NCBI RefSeq assembly: GCF_001983175.1
Contig: NZ_MNPW01000006.1
Location: 372,001 to 436,000, forward strand
DNA: 64,000 bases
Origin: Pseudomonas cedrina subsp. cedrina
GTDB taxonomy: Bacteria > Pseudomonadota > Gammaproteobacteria > Pseudomonadales > Pseudomonadaceae
Reading direction: 5' to 3'
Position numbers and translations under genes: made by a program. The notes under the pieces were generated by a model. It did no database searches. It was not told the origin of the DNA and saw only the letters and a program-made list of their open reading frames with translations. Positions 37,962 through 46,909 of this stretch are shown one piece after another. The stretch's first letter is position 1. Every line of letters starts with the position of its first letter.

Positions 37962-39005
37962 ATGGTCAGGCGTTTTTTTCCAGGGTTGATGGTTGTATTG
38001 CTCAGCGGCTGTTCCAGCGTCAGTTATTACGGCCAATTGGCCAGCGGTCAGTTGCAATTGCTGCGCGCCCGCGAGCCGGTGGCGCAGGTCATTGCCGACC
38101 CTTCCCGCCCACCGCTGTTGCGCGAGCACCTGGTGCAGTCGCAAAAAGCGCGCACGTTCGCCAGTGAGCATCTGCATCTTCCCGACAACCAGAGTTACAG
38201 GTTGTACGCCGATATTGGGCGGCCTTATGTGGTCTGGAATGTGTTCGCCACGCAGGAGTTTTCCCTGTCACCGCAAACCCATTGCTTCCCCATCGCCGGC
38301 TGTGTGGCCTATCGCGGTTATTACAACCAAGGCGCGGCGCGCGGCGAAGCTGCGTTGTTGAAGCAGCAAGGCATGGACGTATCGATAGGCGGCGTTGAGG
38401 CGTATTCCACCTTGGGGTGGTTCAACGACCCGATCATGAATTCGATGATGCACTGGGGTGATGAGCGTCTGGCCACGCTGATCTTCCATGAACTGGCGCA
38501 CCAGCGTTTCTACGTGAAGGACGACACCGAGTTCAACGAGTCGTTTGCCAGCTTCGTCGAGCAGGAAGGCACTCGCCAGTGGCGTGCCGCGCGAGGCCTG
38601 GCGCCGCAGAGTCTGTCGGCGTCAAAGCAGCGTGACCAGTTTATCCAGTTGGTCCTGGATACCCGTCAACGCTTGGAAAAGCTCTACGCCCAGCCTCTGG
38701 CAACCGATGCGATGCGCCGGGCCAAGGCGGCGCAATTCGAGCGTTTGCGCAGCGAGTACCGGCAACTGCGCGACAGTCAGTGGGGCGGTGACAAACGCTA
38801 TGACGCCTGGATCAACCAGCCAATGAACAACGCGCGGTTGTTGCCGTTTGGGTTGTATGACCGGTGGGTGCCGGCGTTTGCGGCGCTGTTTCGGCAGGAA
38901 GATGGGGATTGGGTGAGGTTCTATGCGGCGGTGGAGAAGATGGGCGGGTTGCCGGCGGTGCAGCGTAAAGCGGCGCTGAAACAGTTAGAGGGAGTTGGCC
39001 TGTAG
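37962..39005 (+). CDS. Putative zinc aminopeptidase lipoprotein (PF10023 type)
   Basis: 347 residues. A lipobox signal MVRRFFPGLMVVLLSGC puts Cys17 as the lipidated residue, which fixes the start at 37962 even though the frame is open about 80 codons further. A gluzincin motif HELAH with His176, Glu177 and His180 lies in LATLIFHELAHQRFYVKDDTEFNESFASFVEQEG, with the downstream Glu pair as third metal ligand. The family is annotated as a predicted aminopeptidase; the substrate is unknown. AGGAG is at 37947-37951. REP units follow. Confidence 0.87.
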   Translation: MVRRFFPGLMVVLLSGCSSVSYYGQLASGQLQLLRAREPVAQVIADPSRPPLLREHLVQSQKARTFASEHLHLPDNQSYRLYADIGRPYVVWNVFATQEFSLSPQTHCFPIAGCVAYRGYYNQGAARGEAALLKQQGMDVSIGGVEAYSTLGWFNDPIMNSMMHWGDERLATLIFHELAHQRFYVKDDTEFNESFASFVEQEGTRQWRAARGLAPQSLSASKQRDQFIQLVLDTRQRLEKLYAQPLATDAMRRAKAAQFERLRSEYRQLRDSQWGGDKRYDAWINQPMNNARLLPFGLYDRWVPAFAALFRQEDGDWVRFYAAVEKMGGLPAVQRKAALKQLEGVGL

Positions 39006-39011
39006 GGCCTC

Positions 39012-39085
39012 TTCGCAGGCAAGCCAGCTCCCACATTGGTCTTATGTACACCGGTCAAAATGTGGGAGCTGGCTTGCCTGCGATG
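39012..39085. repeat. REP pair (outward spelling)
   Basis: TTCGCAGGCAAGCCAGCTCC comes first and TGTGGGAGCTGGCTTGCCTG second, separated by 25 bp. This order is opposite to most pairs in the window, where TGTGGGAG leads; the tsaC/qor pair shares it. Confidence 0.88.
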
Positions 39086-39091
39086 GCGGTC

Positions 39092-39751
39092 TCAAGACTC
39101 GTGCAAAAACGCCTGATGCATCTGCGCCAACGTCTCGAAGTGCCAGGTCGGCGCCTCTGCATTCAGTTCCTCGAAACTACCAAAGCCATACCCCACGGCC
39201 ACCGAATCCAGCCCATTGCTGCGCGCGCCGATCAGGTCGTGCTTGCGGTCGCCGATCATCAAGGTAGCCGCCGGGTCCAGCCTTTCCTCCCGCATCAGGT
39301 GAGCGATCAGCTCGACCTTGTTGGTGCGCGTGCCGTCCAGCTCACTGCCGTAGATCACCTTGAAGTGCTTGGCAAAATCAAAGTGGCGGGCAATTTCGCG
39401 TGCGAACACCCATGGCTTTGAGGTGGCAACGTAGAGTTGGCGGCCTTGGCTGCTCAAGTCTTCGAGCAGCGGCATTACGCCGTCGAACACGCGGTTTTCA
39501 TACAGCCCGGTGACCTTGAAACGCTCGCGATAGAAATTCACCGCCTCCCACGCCTTGGCTTCGTCGAAGCCATAGAACTGCATGAAGGCTTGCAGCAAGG
39601 GCGGGCCGATGAAGTGTTCGAGTTTGCTCAGGTCCGGCTCGTCGATGCCCAATTTGGCGAGGGCGTACTGAATCGAGCGGGTGATGCCTTCGCGTGGGTC
39701 GGTGAGGGTGCCGTCCAGGTCGAACAGGACTGTTGGGTGGCGCAGGGTCAT
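39092..39751 (-). CDS. HAD-family phosphatase (Gph/PpaX-like)
   Basis: 219 residues, cytoplasmic HAD type with helical cap. Motif I is LFDLDGTLTDP (the two Asp are nucleophile and acid), motif II VATSKPW, motif III Lys in TNKVELI, and motif IV MIGDRKHDLIGARSNG. This resembles phosphoglycolate phosphatase and 5'-nucleotidase relatives; the exact substrate is undetermined. Its start overlaps the end of the gamma carbonic anhydrase gene by 4 bp, so the two are co-translated. Confidence 0.87.
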   Translation of the reverse strand: MTLRHPTVLFDLDGTLTDPREGITRSIQYALAKLGIDEPDLSKLEHFIGPPLLQAFMQFYGFDEAKAWEAVNFYRERFKVTGLYENRVFDGVMPLLEDLSSQGRQLYVATSKPWVFAREIARHFDFAKHFKVIYGSELDGTRTNKVELIAHLMREERLDPAATLMIGDRKHDLIGARSNGLDSVAVGYGFGSFEELNAEAPTWHFETLAQMHQAFLHES

Positions 39752-40290
39752 CGGTCGAATCCTTCAGCCAGGTGCAGGTCCTTGAGCTTCACGTAGTTCG
39801 CGGCGCTGTAGGTGAAAAAGGCGCGTTCCTTGTCCGTCAACGCGCGGACCTGTTTGACCGGGCTGCCAACATACAAGAAGCCGCTTTGCAGTGTCTTGCC
39901 CGGCGGCACCAGGCTGCCGGCGCCGATGATCACGTCGTCCTCGACCACCGCGCCGTCCATGACGATGCTGCCCATGCCGATCAGGATGCGGTTGCCCACT
40001 GTGCAGCCGTGCAGCATGACTTTGTGGGCGATGGTCACGTCATCGCCGATCAGCAGTGGGAAACCACCCGGATTGAAAGGTCCGGCGTGGGTGATGTGCA
40101 ATACGCAGCCATCCTGCACGCTGGTGCGCGCACCGATGCGGATGCGGTGCATGTCGCCGCGAATAACGGTCAGCGGCCAGACCGAGCTGTCGGTGCCGAT
40201 TTCGACATCGCCGATCACCACCGCCGAAATATCGACAAAAGCCCCGGCGCCCAGGGTTGGCGTGTGGTTCTGATAGGTGCGAAGGGTCAC
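39748..40290 (-). CDS. Gamma-class carbonic anhydrase family protein
   Basis: 180 residues starting at GTG 40290 (preceded by AGAGAGG). It is a left-handed beta-helix of hexapeptide repeats, e.g. VVIGDVEIGTDSSVWPLTVIRGDMHRIRIGARTSVQDGCVLHI. The metal His residues are in CVLHITHAG and TIAHKVMLHGC, as in Cam/PaaY/YrdA proteins. Many YrdA-like members show little CO2 hydration activity, so the true activity is uncertain. The gene is divergent from prlC and coupled to the HAD phosphatase gene. Confidence 0.9.
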   Translation of the reverse strand: MTLRTYQNHTPTLGAGAFVDISAVVIGDVEIGTDSSVWPLTVIRGDMHRIRIGARTSVQDGCVLHITHAGPFNPGGFPLLIGDDVTIAHKVMLHGCTVGNRILIGMGSIVMDGAVVEDDVIIGAGSLVPPGKTLQSGFLYVGSPVKQVRALTDKERAFFTYSAANYVKLKDLHLAEGFDR

Positions 40291-40391
40291 GATAGCCTCT
40301 CTCTCTTTTGCTGATAGCTGCGGTGGGTGTTGATTGTAATTAAGATGGCCCCATCTTTGTCTTATCAGTTTCTTCAGCCAAGGTGCCAACC

Positions 40392-42443
40392 GTGAGCGCG
40401 AACAACCCGCTTCTGCAGTCCTACGATCTGCCGCCGTTTTCGGCGATCCGTGCCGAGCACGTCCAGCCGGCCATCGAACAGATCCTCGCCGACAACCGTG
40501 TCGCCATCGAAGGCATCCTGCAAAGCCAGGGTAAAAATCCGACATGGGCCGGGCTGGTGCTGGCGATGGACGAACTCAATGATCGCCTGGGCGCCGCCTG
40601 GAGCCCCGTCAGCCACCTCAACGCCGTGTGCAACAGCGCCGAGCTTCGCGAGGCCTATGAGGCGTGTTTGCCGGCGTTGAGCGCCTATTCCACCGAAATG
40701 GGCCAGAACCGCGCCCTGTTCCAGGCGTTCGAAGCCTTGGCCAACAGCCCGGAAGCCGCCGGTTTCGACGTGGCGCAAAAAACCATCCTGGAACACGCCC
40801 TGCGTGACTTCCGTTTGTCGGGTATCGATTTGCCGCCCGAGCAGCAAAAGCGCTACGCCGAAGTGCAGAGCAAACTGTCCGAACTGGGCAGCAAGTTCTC
40901 CAACCAGTTGCTGGATGCTACCCAGGCATGGACCAAGCACGTCACCGATGAGGCCACCCTCGCCGGCCTGACCGACTCGGCCAAGGCGCAAATGGCCGCC
41001 GCCGCCCAGGCCAAGGGCCTTGAAGGCTGGTTGATCACCCTGGAGTTCCCCAGCTACTACGCGGTAATGACCTACGCCCAGGATCGCGCCCTGCGCGAAG
41101 AAATCTACGCGGCCTACTGCACCCGTGCGTCGGACCAAGGTCCGAATGCGGGTCAGAACGATAACGGCCCGGTGATGGAACAGATCCTCGACTTGCGTCA
41201 GGAACTGGCCCAACTGCTGGGTTATGCGTCCTTCTCCGAGCTGAGCCTGGCGACCAAGATGGCCGAATCCAGTGACCAGGTGCTCAGTTTCCTGCGTGAC
41301 CTGGCCAAGCGCAGCAAGCCGTTTGCCGCCCAGGACCTGCAACAGCTCAAGGCTTACGCCGCCGAGCAAGGCTGTGCCGACCTGCAGAGCTGGGACAGCG
41401 GTTTCTATGGCGAAAAACTGCGTGAGCAGCGCTACAGCGTGTCCCAGGAAGCCCTGCGCGCTTACTTCCCCATCGATAGAGTGCTGGGCGGCCTGTTCGC
41501 CATCGTGCAACGCCTGTACGGCATCGAGATCGCCGAGCAGAAAGGCTTCGACACCTGGCATCCGGACGTTCGCCTGTTCGAAATCAAGGAAAACGGCCAG
41601 CACGTCGGCCGCTTCTTCTTCGACCTGTACGCCCGCGCCAACAAGCGTGGCGGTGCCTGGATGGACGGCGCCCGCGACCGTCGCCGCACCGTCGACGGCG
41701 TGCTGCAGAGCCCGGTGGCCAACTTGGTGTGCAACTTCACCCCGGCCGACAGCGGCAAGCCTGCCCTGCTGACCCACGATGAAGTGACGACGCTGTTCCA
41801 CGAGTTCGGCCACGGCTTGCATCATCTGCTGACCCGTGTCGAACACGCCGGTGTGTCCGGTATCAACGGCGTGGCCTGGGATGCGGTGGAGTTGCCGAGC
41901 CAGTTCATGGAGAACTGGTGCTGGGAGCCTGAAGGCCTGGCGCTGATCTCCGGCCACTATGAAACCGGTGAGCCGCTGCCCCAGGACCTGCTGGAAAAAA
42001 TGCTCGCGGCGAAGAACTTCCAATCTGGCCTGATGATGGTGCGCCAGCTGGAATTCTCGCTGTTCGACTTTGAACTGCACGCCACCCACGGCGACGGCCG
42101 CAGCGTGGCGCAGGTGCTCGAAGGCGTGCGCGACGAAGTCTCGGTAATGCGTCCGCCGGCCTACAACCGCTTCCCGAATAGCTTTGCGCACATCTTCGCC
42201 GGTGGTTATGCGGCCGGTTACTACAGCTACAAATGGGCCGAAGTGCTGTCGGCGGATGCCTTTTCCAAGTTTGAAGAAGACGGCGTACTCAACGCCGAGA
42301 CCGGCCGTGCCTTCCGCGAAGCTATCCTGGCGCGTGGCGGTTCCCAGGCGCCGATGGTGCTGTTTGTCAACTTCCGCGGACGTGCGCCGTCGATTGACGC
42401 ACTCTTGCGCCACAGCGGCCTGAGTGAGGACGCAGCAGCATGA
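40392..42443 (+). CDS. prlC: Oligopeptidase A
   Basis: 683 residues, M3 metallopeptidase. It degrades signal peptides and other oligopeptides in the cytoplasm. The zinc motif HEFGH has His470, Glu471 and His474 (TTLFHEFGHGLHHLLTRVE), with a downstream Glu ligand in NGVAWDAVELPSQFMENW. Start: AAGGTG at 40380 lies 6 nt before GTG 40392 (SANNPLLQSYDLPPFSAIR), the family N-terminus; the GTG at 40383 overlaps that site. The stop overlaps the yheV-like start by 4 bp. Confidence 0.96.
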   Translation: MSANNPLLQSYDLPPFSAIRAEHVQPAIEQILADNRVAIEGILQSQGKNPTWAGLVLAMDELNDRLGAAWSPVSHLNAVCNSAELREAYEACLPALSAYSTEMGQNRALFQAFEALANSPEAAGFDVAQKTILEHALRDFRLSGIDLPPEQQKRYAEVQSKLSELGSKFSNQLLDATQAWTKHVTDEATLAGLTDSAKAQMAAAAQAKGLEGWLITLEFPSYYAVMTYAQDRALREEIYAAYCTRASDQGPNAGQNDNGPVMEQILDLRQELAQLLGYASFSELSLATKMAESSDQVLSFLRDLAKRSKPFAAQDLQQLKAYAAEQGCADLQSWDSGFYGEKLREQRYSVSQEALRAYFPIDRVLGGLFAIVQRLYGIEIAEQKGFDTWHPDVRLFEIKENGQHVGRFFFDLYARANKRGGAWMDGARDRRRTVDGVLQSPVANLVCNFTPADSGKPALLTHDEVTTLFHEFGHGLHHLLTRVEHAGVSGINGVAWDAVELPSQFMENWCWEPEGLALISGHYETGEPLPQDLLEKMLAAKNFQSGLMMVRQLEFSLFDFELHATHGDGRSVAQVLEGVRDEVSVMRPPAYNRFPNSFAHIFAGGYAAGYYSYKWAEVLSADAFSKFEEDGVLNAETGRAFREAILARGGSQAPMVLFVNFRGRAPSIDALLRHSGLSEDAAA

Positions 42444-42715
42444 GTGAAGGGCCTGTGATCACCAAAAAGCAATTTATCGCCGGGGCTGTGTGCCCGGCGT
42501 GCAGCGAGCCGGACAAGCTCAAGATGTGGACCGAAGACAACGTGCCGCACCGTGAATGCGTGGCCTGCGGTTATACCGACACGCTCAATGACCAGGGCCT
42601 GTCGGTGCCCAAGGAATTGGGTACGCGGGTCAACACCTCGGCGCTCAAAGCGCCGGCGGACCCAAAAATCCAGGCCGTGCAGTTCTTCCCGAACCCCAAG
42701 CTGAAAAAAGACTAA
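42440..42715 (+). CDS. YheV-type zinc-ribbon protein
   Basis: 91 residues. A zinc ribbon is formed by CPAC and CVAC (AGAVCPACSEPDKLKMWTEDNVPHRECVACGYTD). The family is found next to prlC in many gammaproteobacteria and its function is unknown; a metal-binding or regulatory role is inferred. It is translationally coupled to prlC by a 4-bp overlap. Confidence 0.92.
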   Translation: MSEGPVITKKQFIAGAVCPACSEPDKLKMWTEDNVPHRECVACGYTDTLNDQGLSVPKELGTRVNTSALKAPADPKIQAVQFFPNPKLKKD

Positions 42716-42732
42716 AGCCTTCCCCTCCCAAG

Positions 42733-42818
42733 GTGGGAGCTGACTTGCCTGCGATAGCGTCACCTCGGTCTGACTGAAGAACCGAGGCGCCAGCATCGCA
42801 GGCAAGCCAGCTCCCACT
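42733..42818. repeat. REP pair after the YheV gene
   Basis: GTGGGAGCTGACTTGCCTGC (one G-to-A change from the usual GCTGGCTT) pairs with ATCGCAGGCAAGCCAGCTCC over about 37 bp. The remaining 147 bp before the next gene hold an AT-rich promoter-like stretch with no box I can name. Confidence 0.87.
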
Positions 42819-42965
42819 TTTTTTGCCCGCCTTTATTCGACTTAGGTCGCTGGATCGATCCCTATCATCGTTAGCCTGCTATCATTTGTATCCATTGATT
42901 GCAAAAACCCAAGCCGCTCACTAGAAGCCGCTGATAAATCCGTGACCACATGATGAGGTGCCACC

Positions 42966-43718
42966 ATGTCTGATCAAGATCAAGACAACCCCCGGCGTGA
43001 CTTTCTGCGCAAATCCTTGACCTTGATCCCGGTGGTCACGGTTGCCAGCACGGGCCTGGGTGGCTCGATGCTGATGGCTACGCCTGAGCCGGCCCAGGCC
43101 GCGCCAGCCAAGCCTGACGTGAGCGACAAAGCTTACGAGCCGACTTACTTCACGGCTGAGGAATGGGCTTTCATCAACGCCGCCGTCGAGCGCTTGATCC
43201 CCGCTGACGCTCAAGGGCCAGGCGCGTTGGAAGCGGGCGCGCCGGAATACATCGACCGCCAGATGAACACGCCGTACGCCAGCGGCGCCCTGTGGTTCAT
43301 GCAAGGCCCGTTCAACGCCGATGCACCGCCGGAAATGGGCTGGCAGAGCAAATTGGTGCCCAAGGACATTTATCGCCTGGGCATTGCCGCGACGGATGCA
43401 TGGTCGAAGGCGTTCAACGGTAAAGCTTTTGCCGCGCAAGACAGCGCTACCCGAGACGACATGCTGCGTCGCCTGGAGGCTGGCGGTGGTGAGTTGGGCG
43501 CACATTTCGATGCCGTGCCGCCCAAGATGTTCTTCAACCTGCTGCTGCAAAACACCAAGGAAGGCTTCTTCTGCGACCCAATCCACGGTGGCAACAAAGG
43601 CATGGTCGGCTGGACCATGATCGGCTTCCCCGGCGCCCGCGCCGACTTCATGGACTGGGTGGAACGTAACGAGCCTTACCCCTTCCCGGCTGTTTCCATG
43701 CGCGGCGAGAGGGCATAA
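42966..43718 (+). CDS. Gluconate 2-dehydrogenase subunit 3 family protein (Tat-exported small subunit)
   Basis: 250 residues. A twin-arginine signal (NPRRDFLRKSLTLIPVVTVASTGLG) shows Tat export. The mature part (YFTAEEWAFINAAVERLIPADAQGPGALEAGAPEYIDRQM) matches the gluconate-2-dehydrogenase gamma subunit. In these complexes the small subunit carries the Tat signal and exports the folded flavoprotein by hitchhiking. It heads a three-gene operon; the flavoprotein gene starts 2 bp after its stop. Confidence 0.92.
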   Translation: MSDQDQDNPRRDFLRKSLTLIPVVTVASTGLGGSMLMATPEPAQAAPAKPDVSDKAYEPTYFTAEEWAFINAAVERLIPADAQGPGALEAGAPEYIDRQMNTPYASGALWFMQGPFNADAPPEMGWQSKLVPKDIYRLGIAATDAWSKAFNGKAFAAQDSATRDDMLRRLEAGGGELGAHFDAVPPKMFFNLLLQNTKEGFFCDPIHGGNKGMVGWTMIGFPGARADFMDWVERNEPYPFPAVSMRGERA

Positions 43719-43720
43719 AC

Positions 43721-45505
43721 GTGGCGACCATCATGAAGAAAGTAGACGCGGTGATCGTAGGTTTCGGCTGGACCGGCGCGATCATGGCCAAAGAGCTGAC
43801 GGAAGCGGGCCTCAACGTGCTGGCGCTGGAACGTGGCCCGATGCAGGACACGTACCCGGACGGCAGCTATCCCCAGGTCATCGACGAATTGACCTACAGC
43901 GTGCGTAAAAAGCTCTTCCAGGACATTTCCAAGGAAACGGTGACCATTCGCCACAGCGTGAATGATGTTGCACTGCCGAACCGTCAGCTGGGCGCGTTTT
44001 TGCCAGGCAATGGCGTCGGCGGCGCGGGGCTGCACTGGTCCGGCGTGCATTTTCGTGTCGATCCGATCGAGTTGCGCATGCGCAGCCACTACGAAGAGCG
44101 CTACGGCAAACACTTCATTCCCAAAGACATGACCATCCAGGACTTCGGTGTCAGTTATGAAGAGCTGGAGCCGTTTTTCGACTACGCCGAAAAAGTCTTC
44201 GGCACCTCCGGCCAAGCCTGGACCGTAAAAGGCCAATTGGTCGGCGAAGGCCGTGGCGGCAACCCCTATGCGCCGGATCGCTCCAACCCGTTTCCGCTGG
44301 CCTCGCAGAAAAACACCGTCTCCGCACAGCTGTTCCAGAAAGCGGCGGCCGAGGTCGGTTACAAACCTTACAATTTGCCCTCAGCCAATACCTCGGGGCC
44401 CTACACCAACCCCTACGGTGCGCAGATGGGCCCGTGCAACTTCTGCGGTTTCTGCAGCGGCTACGTGTGCTACATGTATTCCAAGGCCTCGCCGAATGTG
44501 AACATCCTGCCAGCGTTGCGCCAGGTGCCGAACTTCGAGCTGCGGGCCAATTCCCACGTGCTCAAGGTCAACCTCGACAGCACCGGGAGCAAGGCCACCG
44601 GCGTGACCTATATCGACGCCCAGGGGCGCGAATGCGAACAGCCGGCGGACCTGGTCATCCTCGGTGCGTTCCAGTTCCATAATGTGCGGCTGATGCTGTT
44701 GTCCGGGATCGGCAAGCCCTACGACCCGATTACCAATGAGGGTGTGGTGGGCAGGAACTTCGCCTACCAGAACATGGCCACCATCAAGGCCTTCTTCGAC
44801 AAAGACACCCACACCAACAACTTCATCGGTGCGGGCGGCAATGGCGTGGCCATCGATGACTTCAACGCCGACAACTTCGACCACGGCCCCCATGGCTTTG
44901 TGGGCGGCTCGCCGATGTGGGTCAACCAGGCCGGCAGCCGGCCGATTGCCGGTACGTCCAACCCGCCGGGCACGCCGGCCTGGGGCAGCGCCTGGAAGCG
45001 CGCCACCGCCGATTACTACACCCACCAGGTGTCGATGGATGCCCACGGCGCGCATCAGTCCTACCGAGGCAACTACCTGGATCTGGACCCGGTTTATCGT
45101 GATGCCTACGGCCTGCCGTTGCTGCGGATGACGTTCGACTGGCAGGAAAACGACATCAAGATGAACCGCTTCATGGTCGAGAAAATGAGCAAGGTCGCCG
45201 AAGCGATGAACCCCAAGGCCATTGCCTTGCTCGGCAAGAAGGTCGGTGAGCATTTCAACACCGCGTCGTACCAGACCACCCACCTCAACGGCGGCGCGAT
45301 CATGGGTACCGACCCGAAAACCAGTGCATTGAACCGCTACCTGCAATGCTGGGATGTGCACAACGTGTTTGTTCCAGGTGCATCCGCTTTCCCACAAGGC
45401 TTGGGCTACAACCCGACCGGCCTGGTGGCGGCGCTGACCTATTGGTCGGCCCGGGCGATCCGCGAGCAATACTTGAAAAACCCCGGCCCGCTGGTTCAGG
45501 CATAA
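43721..45505 (+). CDS. GMC-family flavoprotein subunit of a periplasmic sugar-acid dehydrogenase
   Basis: 594 residues from GTG 43721. An N-terminal FAD motif VDAVIVGFGWTGAIMAKELTEAG and the C-terminal catalytic His in HLNGGAIMGTDP with NPTGLVAALTYWSA define a GMC oxidoreductase. A cysteine-rich loop, GPCNFCGFCSGYVC with Cys239, 242, 245 and 250, sits where FAD-dependent glucose and gluconate dehydrogenases hold an iron-sulfur cluster. No own signal peptide is seen, consistent with Tat hitchhiking on the small subunit. Gluconate is the likeliest substrate (to 2-ketogluconate), but sorbitol or 2-ketogluconate dehydrogenases look alike. Confidence 0.92.
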   Translation: MATIMKKVDAVIVGFGWTGAIMAKELTEAGLNVLALERGPMQDTYPDGSYPQVIDELTYSVRKKLFQDISKETVTIRHSVNDVALPNRQLGAFLPGNGVGGAGLHWSGVHFRVDPIELRMRSHYEERYGKHFIPKDMTIQDFGVSYEELEPFFDYAEKVFGTSGQAWTVKGQLVGEGRGGNPYAPDRSNPFPLASQKNTVSAQLFQKAAAEVGYKPYNLPSANTSGPYTNPYGAQMGPCNFCGFCSGYVCYMYSKASPNVNILPALRQVPNFELRANSHVLKVNLDSTGSKATGVTYIDAQGRECEQPADLVILGAFQFHNVRLMLLSGIGKPYDPITNEGVVGRNFAYQNMATIKAFFDKDTHTNNFIGAGGNGVAIDDFNADNFDHGPHGFVGGSPMWVNQAGSRPIAGTSNPPGTPAWGSAWKRATADYYTHQVSMDAHGAHQSYRGNYLDLDPVYRDAYGLPLLRMTFDWQENDIKMNRFMVEKMSKVAEAMNPKAIALLGKKVGEHFNTASYQTTHLNGGAIMGTDPKTSALNRYLQCWDVHNVFVPGASAFPQGLGYNPTGLVAALTYWSARAIREQYLKNPGPLVQA

Positions 45506-45511
45506 GGAGCG

Positions 45512-46828
45512 ATGACCATGAAAGCACTTGTTATCGCGACCTTCGCGGCCTCCCTGGTGTGGCTCAGCAGTTGTTCGGTGAGCGCCGCCGAAACCGACCT
45601 GGTCAAGCAGGGCGAATACCTGGCCCGCGCCGGTGACTGCGTGGCCTGCCACACGGCCAAGGGTGGCAAACCCTTCGCGGGCGGCCTGCCGATGGAAACC
45701 CCCATCGGCGTGATCTACTCCACCAACATCACCCCGGACAAGACTGGCCTGGGCGACTACAGCTTCGAAGACTTCGACAAGGCCGTGCGCCATGGCGTCG
45801 CCAAGAGCGGCAGTACGCTTTACCCGGCGATGCCCTACCCGTCTTACGCGCGTGTCAGCGAAAGCGACATGCAAGCGTTGTATGCGTATTTCATGAAGGG
45901 CGTCGAGCCGGTCGCCCAGGAAAACAAGGACAGCGATATTCCATGGCCCTTGAGCATGCGTTGGCCCTTGGCGGCGTGGCGCTGGATGTTCGCGCCCGAG
46001 GTTGCGGATTACCAGGCACCGGCCAATGCCGACCCGGTGATCAGCCGTGGCGCCTACCTGGTCGAAGGCCTCGGCCACTGCGGTGCGTGCCATACGCCAC
46101 GGGCGCTGACCATGCAGGAAAAAGCCCTGCGCGCCACGGACGGCAACGCGTTCCTGTCCGGCAGCGCGCCGCTGGAAGGCTGGATTGCCAAGAGCCTGCG
46201 CGGCGACCACAAGGACGGCCTCGGCGGTTGGAGCGAGGAACAATTGGTGCAATTCCTCAAGACCGGGCGCAGTGATCGCAGCGCAGTGTTTGGCGGCATG
46301 AGCGACGTTGTGGTCCACAGCATGCAGTACATGTCGGAAAACGACCTGACAGCTATCGCCCGTTACCTCAAGAGCCTGCCGGCGGTAGATCCCAAGGACC
46401 AGCCGCACCAGTACGACAAGCAGGTCGCAGACGCCTTGTGGAAAGGCGATGACCGCCAGCGCGGAGCCTCGGTGTATATCGATAACTGCGCGGCTTGCCA
46501 TCGTACCGACGGCCATGGGTACACGCGGGTGTTCCCGGCGCTGGCGGGCAACCCGGTGCTGCAGACGGCGGACGCCACGTCGCTGATCAACATCGTGTTG
46601 AACGGCGGCACCCTGCCGGCTACCCATGCGGCGCCGTCGACCTTCACCATGCCGGCATTTGCCTGGCGTCTGTCGGACCAGGAAGTGGCGGATGTCGTCA
46701 GTTTCATCCGGGGCAGTTGGGGCAACCAGGGCGCGCCCGTGACCGCCGGCGAGGTGAAGGCCCTGCGCGACAACGATATGCACACCACTTCCGGCGACGA
46801 CCTGGGCCAAGTCACGCAAAAGCATTGA
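45512..46828 (+). CDS. Triheme cytochrome c subunit of the dehydrogenase
   Basis: 438 residues with a signal peptide (MKALVIATFAASLVWLSSCSVSA; the Cys may be a lipobox). Three heme c motifs lie at residues 43 (CVACH), 190 (CGACH) and 326 (CAACH), each with a later Met ligand such as YPAMPYP, the pattern of the cytochrome subunit of gluconate, alcohol and sorbitol dehydrogenases. It passes electrons from the GMC flavoprotein to ubiquinone in the membrane. It starts 6 bp after the flavoprotein gene. Confidence 0.93.
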   Translation: MTMKALVIATFAASLVWLSSCSVSAAETDLVKQGEYLARAGDCVACHTAKGGKPFAGGLPMETPIGVIYSTNITPDKTGLGDYSFEDFDKAVRHGVAKSGSTLYPAMPYPSYARVSESDMQALYAYFMKGVEPVAQENKDSDIPWPLSMRWPLAAWRWMFAPEVADYQAPANADPVISRGAYLVEGLGHCGACHTPRALTMQEKALRATDGNAFLSGSAPLEGWIAKSLRGDHKDGLGGWSEEQLVQFLKTGRSDRSAVFGGMSDVVVHSMQYMSENDLTAIARYLKSLPAVDPKDQPHQYDKQVADALWKGDDRQRGASVYIDNCAACHRTDGHGYTRVFPALAGNPVLQTADATSLINIVLNGGTLPATHAAPSTFTMPAFAWRLSDQEVADVVSFIRGSWGNQGAPVTAGEVKALRDNDMHTTSGDDLGQVTQKH

Positions 46829-46876
46829 TGCATGCCTGACCGCCAAACGGCACTGGTCAGAAACCTTGCGCCTCGG

Positions 46877-46896
46877 TACTGTATATAAAAACAGTA
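46877..46896 (+). promoter_or_regulatory. LexA (SOS) box
   Basis: TACTGTATATAAAAACAGTA contains CTG-N10-CAG with an AT-rich core, matching the gammaproteobacterial LexA consensus. It ends 13 bp before the radical SAM gene start, overlapping the place where RNA polymerase would bind. Confidence 0.9.
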
Positions 46897-46909
46897 TCGA
46901 GGCGTTTTC

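Noticed and set aside
40374..42413. 679-codon open frame antisense to prlC
   Set aside because: It mirrors the oligopeptidase codons in a GC-rich gene, has no recognisable domain, and prlC has full motifs.
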